Shown here: positions 14,997 to 23,192 of the stretch, in pieces | How the letters are laid out: every line of letters begins with the position of its first letter | Numbering within the stretch: the first letter of the stretch is position 1 | Assembly: GCF_002005565.1 (NCBI RefSeq) | Contig: NZ_BDJC01000026.1 | Coordinates: 31,351-95,350, forward strand | Direction: 5' to 3' | Origin: Streptomyces sp. JHA26 | GTDB taxonomy: Bacteria; Actinomycetota; Actinomycetes; Streptomycetales; Streptomycetaceae | DNA length: 64,000 nucleotides | Notes under the pieces: generated by a model | The model's input: the letters and a program-made list of their open reading frames with translations, nothing else | Told to the model about the DNA's origin: nothing | Database searches by the model: none | Program-made: the position numbers and the translations under genes

Positions 14997-16289
14997 TCAG
15001 CCGCCGAAGAGCTGGGTCCAGTACATGCCCGCCCGGCCGCCGCCGGCCAGGCCGACCCCGATGTGGGTGAAGTCGGCCCTCAGGATGTTGGCCCGGTGCC
15101 CGGGGCTGTTCATCCACCCCTCCACCACCTCGGCGGGAGAACGCTGGCCGCAGGCTATGTTCTCGCCGACCGTGCGCCGCGTGGCGCCCGCCGCGGCCGC
15201 CCGGTCCCAGGGCCTGCCGCCGTCGGGGTCGGTGTGCGAGTAGAAGTTCCGGGCCACCATGTCCGCGCTGTGCGCCTGCGCGGCCGTGGTGAGCCGCGGG
15301 TCGGCGGCCAGCCCGGGCAGGCCGGCCCGGGCCCGCTCCCGGTTGGTCAGGCCGACGACCTCGCCCGTCGCGCGGTCCAGGCCGTCCGGTGTCAGCGGCA
15401 CGGCCCACAGGGCCGTCCAGTACGTGTCGCTCGAGGGCCCGCCGGTGGCGTGGCCCCAGCCGGCGTGTGTGAAGACGGCCTCGTACAGGGTGCGCCGGGC
15501 CCGCTCGGTGCGCAGGCAGTGCTCGACGAACTCCGCGGGCGTGCGCGGGCCCGAGACCAGGTGCTCGCCGACGGTGAGGTACGCGTACCCGGCCAGGACG
15601 ACGCGCTGGTGGACCGAGACGCCGTCCCGGGTCTCCACGCTCAACGCGCCTCCGGCGGCCATGGCGCCGGCGTGCGAGCGGGCCGCGGAGGCCAGGCGCG
15701 CGTCGGCCGAGACGGGAGGGGAACCGGCCGTCGCGCGGGCGGAGTTGACCAGCTCGAGAAAGCCGTCCGGGGCGGCGGGCGGCGGCGCTGCCGCGTCGGG
15801 GTCCTGGGCGTCGTCCACGACCTCCACCCCGAAGTCCCGGGCGAGACCGGCCAGTCCGTCCGCGTATCCCTGGCCGAGGGCGCGCAGCTTCCAGCCCCCG
15901 CCGCGCCGGTAGAGCTCGGCGAGCAGCAGCACGGTCTCCTGGCGCGGGCGGGGCGGGGAGAACCGGGCGAGCACGCGGCCGGCCGCGTCGGTGACGTGGA
16001 GCGCAGGAGAGGGCAGGCCGCTCAGCGGCATCCCGGGGTCGGCGGGGCTGACGGCCACCGTCACCCGGGTGGCACCGGCGCGCAGCCGCCGCGGATCGAC
16101 GGTGAGCGTGTCGTCCCGCAGCCGGGCACCGGGGGCGTCGGGCTGGTTGTAGAAGACGAAGTCGCCGTCACCGCCCACCTTGCCGCCGTCGTCGGTGATG
16201 AGGGCGGACACGTCGAACCCGCCCGGCACCCGCACGTTCACGGGGCCGCCCGGCAGGGGGACGTTGCCGCCGGGGACCAACTCGCTCAT
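14997..16289 (-). CDS. TerD-domain protein fused to two CAP/SCP domains
   Basis: 430 residues starting MSELVPGGNVPLPGG, a classical TerD N-terminus. GDGDFVFYNQPDAPG and the paired ETVLLLAELYRRGGGWKLRALGQGYADGLAGLARDFGV complete the calcium-binding tellurite-resistance domain (1-175). A degenerate CAP domain follows (about 185-300, FLELVNSARATAGSPPVS), then a well-kept one (about 308-430: LTNRERARAGLPGL, YSHTDPDG, VGENIACGQ, GWMNSPGHRANIL). CAP domains are usually secreted, yet no signal peptide is present. The joint TerD-CAP role is unknown, and stress or cell-envelope binding is only a guess. ATG 16319 would add ten residues. Confidence 0.85.
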   Translation of the reverse strand: MSELVPGGNVPLPGGPVNVRVPGGFDVSALITDDGGKVGGDGDFVFYNQPDAPGARLRDDTLTVDPRRLRAGATRVTVAVSPADPGMPLSGLPSPALHVTDAAGRVLARFSPPRPRQETVLLLAELYRRGGGWKLRALGQGYADGLAGLARDFGVEVVDDAQDPDAAAPPPAAPDGFLELVNSARATAGSPPVSADARLASAARSHAGAMAAGGALSVETRDGVSVHQRVVLAGYAYLTVGEHLVSGPRTPAEFVEHCLRTERARRTLYEAVFTHAGWGHATGGPSSDTYWTALWAVPLTPDGLDRATGEVVGLTNRERARAGLPGLAADPRLTTAAQAHSADMVARNFYSHTDPDGGRPWDRAAAAGATRRTVGENIACGQRSPAEVVEGWMNSPGHRANILRADFTHIGVGLAGGGRAGMYWTQLFGG

Positions 16290-16379
16290 CCTGTGCCGCC
16301 CTGTGTCGCGGTTCGCCATGGGGTGGGGTGCCCGGACAACGTCCCCCGGCCGGCCGGGGTTCCCGGCGTCCGGCCGGGG

Positions 16380-19331
16380 TCAGCCCGACGCGGTCGGCTC
16401 CGGTGCGACGAGGCCCTGCCGGTAGGCGACCGCGACGGCCTCCGTACGGCTCGAAGCACCCAGCTTGGCGAGGATGTGGGAGACGTGGACGCTCGCCGTC
16501 TTGGCGCTGATGAACAGCTCCTCGCCGATCTGCCGGTTGGTGCGTCCCAGGGCGAGCAGCCGCAGCACCTCCTGCTCGCGGGCCGTCAGCACCGCCGTAC
16601 CGCCCCCGGCGGGCGCGGCGTCCGTCAGTCCTCCGCGCCGGACCAGGGCGTCCAGCCGCTCGCGCAGCAGCGTGGCACCGAGCCGGTCGGCCTCCCGGCG
16701 TACGGCGTCGGCCTCGGCGGCCGCCTCCTGGTGGCGGCCCGCCGCCAGGAGGGCTCCGGCCAGGCGCAGCCGGCACCGCGCGCGTTCGTAGGGGTCGCCG
16801 TACGCGAAGGCGGCCACCGCCCGCTCCCAGGACGCCGGGTCAGGCGCGGCGGCGGAGATCCCGGACCACTCGGCCTCCGCCCGCGCCAGCCACGCCTGGC
16901 CCTCCGGGCCCTGGGGGAGGTCGTCGTAGCCGTGCTCGGCGGACCAGCGGGCCTCGGCCAGCAGTTCGGCCGCGGTGTCCGTCCAGCGGGCCGCTCCCGG
17001 CCCGTCCCCGGCCCGGCGCAGCTCGGCCACGGTGTCGGCGACCGCGGACAGCGCGAGCGTGGCGAGCCGGACGGTCACGGCGGGCCGCGTGCCCGCCTCG
17101 GTGAGCACGAGCGCCTCGACGGAGGACCGCATCCACCGCACGGCCTCCTCCGCGTCCCCGCGCAGCGCCGCCGCGTCGGTCAGCACGATTCCGCCGACCA
17201 TCCGCGCCATCCAGTCGAACGGCCCCTCCAGCAGGGCCCGGGCCCGCTCGGCCGCCCCGAGGTCGCCGCGCGCCAGCGCCACGTACAGTCCGGGACCGAG
17301 GGCGTGACCGCTCAGGGCCGGCCGCACCCCGGCCTGCTCGGCGGACTCGAGCAGCACCTCGTCCCAGTGGCCCAGCGTGTACTGCACGAGCAGCCGCAGG
17401 TACCGCATCTCCCGCGGATAGGGCGAGGACAGCAGCCCGGAGCGCCGGGCCCGGTCCAGTCCCTCCGCCGCCCAGAACAGGCACTCCTCCACGTCACCGG
17501 ACTCGAAGCAGCCGATGGCGAGGTTGAACAGCGCGCGCATCTCCACGGGCGTGTTGCCCGCCCGCCGCGCCAGCTCGCGCGCCTCCAGCAGCCGCTTCCG
17601 GCCCGCCGGGGTGGACCGGTTGCCCCCCTCCAGACTCGTCAGGGAGATCAGCAGATCGGCGCGGGCGTCGGTGACCCCCAGGTCCTCCGCGACCCGCAGG
17701 GCCCGGCGGGCGACCCGCAGCGCGGTCTCGTTCTCCCCGACCTGGCGGGCCGCCGTCACATGGGTGGCCGCGGCCCACACCCACGTCGACGACGGGGGCT
17801 CGGCGGGGATCAGGCCGAGCGCCTCGCTGCTGTGGGCGTACGCGGCCGACAGGTTGTCCACGCTCAGCAGGTTCCCGGCGAGCGTGTAGCGGACGCGGGC
17901 GGCCAGCTCCAGGTCCGCGTCCTGGCCGAGGCCCGCCAGCGCGGACCGGGTCAGGGAGACCGCGCGGTGCAGCTCCCCGGCGTGCGCGGCGGCGGCCGAG
18001 GCGCGCAGCGTCAGCGTCACCGCGTCGGGGCCGACGGGACGTGCGGCGGCGTCGACCGCCGACCACAGGTCCAGGACCGCCTCCAGGTGCCGCAGCTCCT
18101 CGGCCGGCGCGCCGACCCGCTGGGCGTGGTCGGCGGCCTCCAGCGAGGCGGCCAGGGCCTCGGGCAGGTCGTGGCTCTCCCGGTAGTGGTGGGCGCGCTC
18201 GGCGGCGCTGTCGGACCGGCGGCCCGCCCCGGCGAGCAGCCGGGCGAACGCGCCGTGCAGCCGGGCCCGTTCGCCCGGGAGCAGGTCGGCGTAGACCGCC
18301 TCCCGGGCGAGGGCGTGCCGGAAGGAGTACGCGCCCCCGTCGCCGGAGACGAGCAACTGCCGCTCCACGGCCTCGCGCAGCGCCGACTCCAGCTCCTCCT
18401 CGGGCAGCCCCACGGCGTCCCGCAGCAGGCCGTGCCCCACGCGGCGCCCGGCGACGGCGGCGGTGCGCAGCACCTGCTGGGCGGTGTCGGACAGCTGCTC
18501 GAACCGGATGAGCAGGACGTCGGCCAGACCGCTGGGCACGCCCCCGGCGGGCGTGTCCGTGGCCGCGACCAGCTCCTCGGCGTAGAAGGCGTTGCCCTCG
18601 GCGCGTTCGACGATCCGGTGCACGGTGGTGTCCGGCAGCGGCCGCTCCCGCAGCGCGCGCACCAGCCGGGCCACGTCGGCGTCCGGCAGGGGCCGCAGTT
18701 CCAGCCGCTCCACGGCGGGCAGCCGCACCAGCTCGGCGAGCAGCGGGCGCAGCGGGTGGCGGCGGTACAGGTCGTCCGCCCGGTACGAGGCGAACACCGC
18801 GATCCGGTGGCGCTGGAGCACCCCCCTGCTGAGCAGGAACCTCAGCAGGTCCCGGGAGGACTGGTCGGCCCAGTGCAGGTCCTCCAGGACCAGCAGCAGC
18901 GGCGCGGCGTCCGCCAGGTCGGTCAGCAGGGCGGCCACGCCCTCGAAGAGCAGCAGTCGCGAACGCGGGGCGCCGGCGTCGTCCTCCGGACCGCCCCCCA
19001 GCAGCCGCTCGGCCACCGGGTGCGCGGCCAGCACGGGGGCGAACCGCTCGTCGGCGGCCAGCACCCCGAGGATCTCGGTGAACGGCAGATACGGCAGGCC
19101 GACGTCGCCCAGGTCGACGCAGTGCCCGGTGAGCACGGTCGTCCCGGCCGCGGCGGCCCGCCCCGCGACCTCGTCCAGCATCCGGGTCTTGCCGACCCCG
19201 GCGTCCCCGGCGACGAGCACCGCGCGGGCCTCACCGCCGCGGGCACGGTCCAACGCCTCGGTGAGACGCGCGAGTTCGTCCTCGCGGCCGACGAGTGGGC
19301 GGGTGGGTGAGGTCTGTGACACGCCGCCCAT
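16380..19331 (-). CDS. Large LuxR-family ATP-binding regulator (LAL type)
   Basis: 983 residues. The N-terminal AAA/STAND ATPase has Walker A GDAGVGKT (about 42-49) and Walker B LLLVLEDLHWAD (about 145-156), preceded by RPLVGREDELARL. A long helical TPR-like middle follows, and the C-terminal LuxR helix-turn-helix is complete (LTAREQEVLRLLALGRTNRQ, then IGEELFISAKTASVHVSHILAKLGASSRTEA). LALs sense a ligand or protein and activate promoters near their own gene. It lies 50 bases downstream of the UBP zinc finger gene on the same strand, so it could be the last gene of the redox two-component operon. The start is ATG 19331, with GTG 19322 possible. Confidence 0.9.
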   Translation of the reverse strand: MGGVSQTSPTRPLVGREDELARLTEALDRARGGEARAVLVAGDAGVGKTRMLDEVAGRAAAAGTTVLTGHCVDLGDVGLPYLPFTEILGVLAADERFAPVLAAHPVAERLLGGGPEDDAGAPRSRLLLFEGVAALLTDLADAAPLLLVLEDLHWADQSSRDLLRFLLSRGVLQRHRIAVFASYRADDLYRRHPLRPLLAELVRLPAVERLELRPLPDADVARLVRALRERPLPDTTVHRIVERAEGNAFYAEELVAATDTPAGGVPSGLADVLLIRFEQLSDTAQQVLRTAAVAGRRVGHGLLRDAVGLPEEELESALREAVERQLLVSGDGGAYSFRHALAREAVYADLLPGERARLHGAFARLLAGAGRRSDSAAERAHHYRESHDLPEALAASLEAADHAQRVGAPAEELRHLEAVLDLWSAVDAAARPVGPDAVTLTLRASAAAAHAGELHRAVSLTRSALAGLGQDADLELAARVRYTLAGNLLSVDNLSAAYAHSSEALGLIPAEPPSSTWVWAAATHVTAARQVGENETALRVARRALRVAEDLGVTDARADLLISLTSLEGGNRSTPAGRKRLLEARELARRAGNTPVEMRALFNLAIGCFESGDVEECLFWAAEGLDRARRSGLLSSPYPREMRYLRLLVQYTLGHWDEVLLESAEQAGVRPALSGHALGPGLYVALARGDLGAAERARALLEGPFDWMARMVGGIVLTDAAALRGDAEEAVRWMRSSVEALVLTEAGTRPAVTVRLATLALSAVADTVAELRRAGDGPGAARWTDTAAELLAEARWSAEHGYDDLPQGPEGQAWLARAEAEWSGISAAAPDPASWERAVAAFAYGDPYERARCRLRLAGALLAAGRHQEAAAEADAVRREADRLGATLLRERLDALVRRGGLTDAAPAGGGTAVLTAREQEVLRLLALGRTNRQIGEELFISAKTASVHVSHILAKLGASSRTEAVAVAYRQGLVAPEPTASG

Positions 19332-19381
19332 CCTGACACGCGCCGCCGGACGGTGGGCCGGCGCCGCCGGTCCGCGAGCGG

Positions 19382-19735
19382 TCAGCGCCGCAGCGTGTCG
19401 GCCCAGTCCTCCGGGACCCGTCCCGCCGGGCCGGGCGAGGGCTGGTCGCCGGGGTGGCTGCGGGGCGGGGCGAGGTCCGGACCGGAGGGCCGCACCTCGT
19501 CGGTCGCGTAGTCCCAGAACCAGTCCTCGCCGGGCTCGAAGCTCTGCACCACGGGATGCCCGGTGGCCCTGTAGTGGCCGGTCGCGTGCTGCCCCGGAGA
19601 GCTGTCGCAGCAGCCGACGTGGCCGCAGGCGGCGCAGCGCCGCAGGTGGAACCACCAGCCGCCCGTCGTGTCGCACTCGACGCAGCCGGTGCCGCTCGGC
19701 GCGGCGGTGGGGTCGATTCCGGTGTCGCTGGTCAT
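19382..19735 (-). CDS. UBP-type zinc finger protein
   Basis: 117 residues. The ligand pattern is Cys18-x2-Cys21, Cys34-x2-Cys37, Cys42/43, His50, His54 and His60, with GWWFHLRRCAACGHVGCC and HATGHYRATGHP matching the ubiquitin-binding ZnF-UBP fold of eukaryotic deubiquitinases and HDAC6. EDWFWDYATDEV follows, then a Pro-rich tail. Bacteria without ubiquitin carry this domain beside redox sensor genes. Its ATG lies at the end of the cNMP-kinase reading frame, which, read through two TAA codons, ends with a TGA overlapping this ATG (ATGA). Its partner is unknown; it may be a small redox- or metal-sensitive partner of the kinase. Confidence 0.85.
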   Translation of the reverse strand: MTSDTGIDPTAAPSGTGCVECDTTGGWWFHLRRCAACGHVGCCDSSPGQHATGHYRATGHPVVQSFEPGEDWFWDYATDEVRPSGPDLAPPRSHPGDQPSPGPAGRVPEDWADTLRR

Positions 19736-19753
19736 GCCGGCTCCTCGGTCGGT

Positions 19754-19842
19754 TCGGGCCCGGTCGCGGTCGTGTCGGGCCCGGTCGCGGTCGTGTCGGG
19801 TTAGTCCGCGGCCGGTTCGGGTTAGTCCGCGGCCGGTTCGGG
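19754..19842. repeat. Two 21-bp tandem duplications at the kinase/zinc finger junction
   Basis: On the plus strand a 21-base unit beginning TCGGGCCCGGTCGCGG occurs twice from 19754 to 19795, and another beginning TTAGTCCGCGGCCGG occurs twice from 19801 to 19842, followed by a diverged partial third copy. On the minus strand the second pair duplicates the kinase C-terminus PEPAAD and its TAA stop. The frame stays open otherwise to 19732, giving PDTTATG twice. Confidence 0.85.
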
Positions 19843-21276
19843 TTCGTCCGCGGTGAGCGGGAGAAGCACCTGGAAGCGGGTGTCGCCCGGCACGGAATCG
19901 ACCCGGAGGGTGCCGTGGTGCTTGTTCACCACGATCCGCCAGGAGATGTCCAGGCCGAGTCCGGTGCCCTCGCCCACCGGCTTGGTGGTGAAGAACGGGT
20001 CGAAGATCCGCTCCCGGATCTCCGGGGCGATCCCGGTGCCGGTGTCGCGGAACTCCACCAGCAGCCGGTCGTGGTGGAGCGCGGTCCGCACGGTCAGCGT
20101 GCCCTCGCCGCCCGCGCCGTCGTTCATCGCGGAGACCGCGTTGTCGATCAGGTTGGTCCACACCTGGTTCAACTCCGCCGGGTACGCCGGGACGGCCGGC
20201 ACCGTGCGGTCGTACTCCTTGACGACCTCGATCCGGGGGCCGATCTTGCCCGACAGCATCAGCAGCGTGCTGTCGAGGAGTTCATGGACGTCGACGGTCC
20301 GGTACGGCGCCCGGTCGAGCTGGGCGTACTGCTTGGCCGCGTCCACGAGGTGGGAGACGCGGGCGGTGGAGTCCGCGATCTCGTTCATCAGCAGCTCGGT
20401 CTCGACGGTGTAGTTGAGCCAGCCGACGGCTCCCGGCAGGATCTCCGCGTCCACGGCCGCCGCGACCTGCTCCAGCCACTCGGTGTCCAGGCCGGCCTGC
20501 ACGAACGTCGGCGCGAGCTGCCAGCCCTGCTCGATGCCGTGGTCCTTCAGCCAGTCGGTGAGGGCGTCCTCCCGGTCGGCGGCCTCCAGCGGGCTCAGCG
20601 ACGGCGCCTTCGCGACCCGCTCGGCCGTGCGTTCCTGGATCTCGATGAGACCGGCCAGCGCGTCCCGGGAGAACGGGCCCTCGGCGATGACGGCGAGCTT
20701 GTGCCGCATCTTCGCCACCCGCTCCCGCAGCGTCGACGTGGCGCGTACGGCGGCCGCCGCCGGGTTGTTGAGCTCGTGCGTGAGACCGGCGGACAGCGAA
20801 CCGAGCGCGAGCAGCCGCTCCCGCTGCCCGATGGTCCGCTGGTTGTTCTTCGAGCCGAAGAACAACCCCTCCAGCAGGTGCACGGCCATCGGGAACCACT
20901 CCCGCATGACGGACGCGAAGGTGTCCGCCGGCAGGACGAAGAACCGCGTCGGCTCGGTGACCCGCAGAGAGTTGGTGTAGACCTGCGGCACCCGGTCGCC
21001 GACGTACGCCTGCATCGCGCCCGCGTACACCCCGCGCTGCGAGGTGCGGTTGGTCTCCACGTCGTCCCCGCCGACCCGGCGGGAGAGCACGACCGTGCCG
21101 TCGAGCATCACGTAGAAGCAGGTCGCGGGCTCGCCCTCGGTGTACACCGGGCCGGGTTCGAACAGCTCCACCCGGCCCTCGGCGCACAGCCGGCCCAGCT
21201 GCTCGGGCGAGAGCTTCTCGAAGAGGAACAGCTTCCCGATCTCCCCGGGGCTGCACGGCATCGGCCGCCCGCTCAC
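19822..21276 (-). CDS. Sensor histidine kinase with N-terminal cNMP-binding domain
   Basis: 484 residues. Residues 1-150 form a cyclic-nucleotide-binding beta-roll (FLFEKLSPEQLGRLC, FEPGPVYTEGEPATCFYVML). The H box ALGSLSAGLTHELNNPAAAA has a phosphorylatable His at about 174. The HATPase has ELNQVWTNLIDNAVSAMNDG (N box), FRDTGTGI (G1) and GEGTGLGLDISWRIV (G2). There is no membrane segment, so it is a soluble cytoplasmic sensor. The start is GTG 21276 with a 4-base overlap (GTGA) with the stop of the receiver-reductase gene, so the two are coupled. It probably phosphorylates Asp68 of that receiver. Confidence 0.88.
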   Translation of the reverse strand: MSGRPMPCSPGEIGKLFLFEKLSPEQLGRLCAEGRVELFEPGPVYTEGEPATCFYVMLDGTVVLSRRVGGDDVETNRTSQRGVYAGAMQAYVGDRVPQVYTNSLRVTEPTRFFVLPADTFASVMREWFPMAVHLLEGLFFGSKNNQRTIGQRERLLALGSLSAGLTHELNNPAAAAVRATSTLRERVAKMRHKLAVIAEGPFSRDALAGLIEIQERTAERVAKAPSLSPLEAADREDALTDWLKDHGIEQGWQLAPTFVQAGLDTEWLEQVAAAVDAEILPGAVGWLNYTVETELLMNEIADSTARVSHLVDAAKQYAQLDRAPYRTVDVHELLDSTLLMLSGKIGPRIEVVKEYDRTVPAVPAYPAELNQVWTNLIDNAVSAMNDGAGGEGTLTVRTALHHDRLLVEFRDTGTGIAPEIRERIFDPFFTTKPVGEGTGLGLDISWRIVVNKHHGTLRVDSVPGDTRFQVLLPLTADEPEPAAD

Positions 21277-22949
21277 GACTGCTCCAGGTAGCGGTGGACG
21301 AGCATCACGGCCATGGCTCCCTCTCCGACGGCGGACGCGACCCGCTTCGCGGACCGGGCGCGGGCGTCGCCCGCCACGAACACGCCCGGGACGCTGGTCT
21401 CCAGGTGGTACGGCGGCCGGTCCAGCTCCCAGTCCGCCGGCGGCCGTCCGTCGGGGGTGAGGTCGGGTCCGGCGAGGATGAAACCGCGCTCGTCGCGCAG
21501 CACGGTGCCGTCCAGCCAGTCGGTCAGCGGGGCCGCGCCGATGAACACGAACAGCCACTGCGCGTCGACGAGTTCGGTGCGCCCGCTCTCCGCGTCGCGC
21601 AGCGTCAGCCGCTCCAGGTGCCCGTCGCCGTGCGCGCTCTCGACGACCGTGCCGCAGCGCACGCGGATGTTGGGCGTCTCCTCGATCTGCTGGATCAGGT
21701 AGTGCGACATCGACGCCGTCAGGGAGTCGCCGCGCACCAGCAGCGTCACCGACTTGGCGCCCCGGGACAGGTACATCGCCGCCTGCCCGGCCGAGTTGGC
21801 GCCGCCCACGATGTACACGTCGTGGTCCTGGCAGGCCGCGGCCTCGGTCAGCGCCGAACCGTAGAACACCCCGCAGCCGGTCAGCTCGTCCGTGCCCGGC
21901 GCGGCCAGCTGCCGGTAGGAGACGCCGGTCGCCAGGATCACGCTGTGCGCGGCGACCGCCGAGCCGTCCGAGAACCGGACGATCCGCGCCGCCCCGTTGG
22001 CCTCGAGGCCCGTCACCTCCCGCGCGGTGAGGATCTCGGCGCCGAACCTCGCGGCCTGCCGCCGGGCCCGTTCGGTGAGCTGCCCGCCGGACACGCCGTC
22101 GGGGAAACCGAGGTAGTTCTCGATCCGGGAGCTCTGCCCGGCCTGCCCACCGGTCGCCGAGCGCTCCACCAGCACCGTCCGCAGGCCCTCGGAGGCCCCG
22201 TACACCGCCGCCCCGAGCCCGGCCGGGCCGCCGCCGACCACGACCAGGTCGTAGAACTCGGCCGCCGGCGTCGTCGCCAGCCCCACCCGGGCGGCGAGGT
22301 CCGGCGCCTGGGGCTCCACCAGCGATGTCCCGTCGGGCGTGATCACCACCGGCAGCCGCTGCCCGTCCTGCCCGGCCGCCGCCAGCAGCCGCCGTCCCTC
22401 CGGCTCGTCGGAGGAGTACCAGCGGTAGGGTACCTGGTTGCGGGCCAGGAACTCGCGGACCTCCGAGGAGCGCGCCGACCAGCGGTGTCCGACGACCTTG
22501 GTGCTGGGCACCGGCCGGTGGTCGCCGGCGCGCCACGCCTGCAGCAGGTCGTCCAGCACCGGGTAGAGCTTCTCCTCCGGCGGGTCCCACGGCTTGAGCA
22601 GGTAGTGGTCCAGGTCGACGACGTTGATCGCGTCGATGGCCGCGTCGGTGTCGGCGTACGCGGTCAGCAGCACCCGCCGTGCCCCCGGGTACACGTCGAG
22701 GGCCTGCTCGAGGAACTCGATGCCGTTCATCCGCGGCATCCGGTAGTCGGCGAGGATCACGGCCACCAGGTCGCCGCGCAGCTTGAGTTCGCGCAGCGCC
22801 TCCAGTGCCGACTCGCCGGACTCCGCGCGCACGATCCGGTACGAGGCGCCGTAGCGCCGCCGCAGGTCACGGGCGACGGCGCGGGAGACCCCCGGATCGT
22901 CGTCCACGGTCATGATGACGGTCCGTGTCGCCGCGTCCGCCTGTGCCAT
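21273..22949 (-). CDS. Response regulator receiver fused to a thioredoxin reductase-like flavoprotein
   Basis: 558 residues. The receiver (1-130) has VDDD at 15-18, phospho-acceptor Asp68 (VILADYRMP), Thr in LLTAYAD and Lys in LLKPWD. A thioredoxin-like stretch (RSSEVREFLARNQVPYRWYS) comes next, then a TrxR-type domain: FAD site VVVGGGPAGLGAAVYG, GQAGQSSRIENYLGFPDGVSG, NAD(P) site YIVGGANSAGQAAMYLSRG and FAD site VPGVFVAGDARA. The catalytic CATC of TrxR reads SALT here (VFYGSALTEAA), so normal disulfide exchange is not expected. ATG 22949 follows TGGGGGAC. It is first in an operon with the cNMP-kinase and divergent from the universal stress protein. Confidence 0.9.
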   Translation of the reverse strand: MAQADAATRTVIMTVDDDPGVSRAVARDLRRRYGASYRIVRAESGESALEALRELKLRGDLVAVILADYRMPRMNGIEFLEQALDVYPGARRVLLTAYADTDAAIDAINVVDLDHYLLKPWDPPEEKLYPVLDDLLQAWRAGDHRPVPSTKVVGHRWSARSSEVREFLARNQVPYRWYSSDEPEGRRLLAAAGQDGQRLPVVITPDGTSLVEPQAPDLAARVGLATTPAAEFYDLVVVGGGPAGLGAAVYGASEGLRTVLVERSATGGQAGQSSRIENYLGFPDGVSGGQLTERARRQAARFGAEILTAREVTGLEANGAARIVRFSDGSAVAAHSVILATGVSYRQLAAPGTDELTGCGVFYGSALTEAAACQDHDVYIVGGANSAGQAAMYLSRGAKSVTLLVRGDSLTASMSHYLIQQIEETPNIRVRCGTVVESAHGDGHLERLTLRDAESGRTELVDAQWLFVFIGAAPLTDWLDGTVLRDERGFILAGPDLTPDGRPPADWELDRPPYHLETSVPGVFVAGDARARSAKRVASAVGEGAMAVMLVHRYLEQS

Positions 22950-23192
22950 GCGTCCCCCACGTCGAACGGCCGGGTTCACGGCACGGCGTCCCCGTCACCG
23001 CACCGGCCTGGGACCCATCGTAGGGTCGATCGCCCCGCACCGCTCGGGCCGACCGGGCCGCGCCCGCCCGGCACGCGGAGCTGCCGGCCGCGGCCCCCCG
23101 CAGGTCACCACCCGCTCCCGCTGTGACGCCGCGCGTGCACCGTGGTGAAGACTGGCCCCATGGACGTGACCGCGACACAGGGAGGGACCCGC

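Noticed and set aside
14667..19310. A 1547-codon open frame on the plus strand
   Set aside because: It is antisense to the TerD-CAP and LuxR genes; its product is a Gly/Arg/Pro/His-rich string without domains, the usual result of high GC in the reverse frame.
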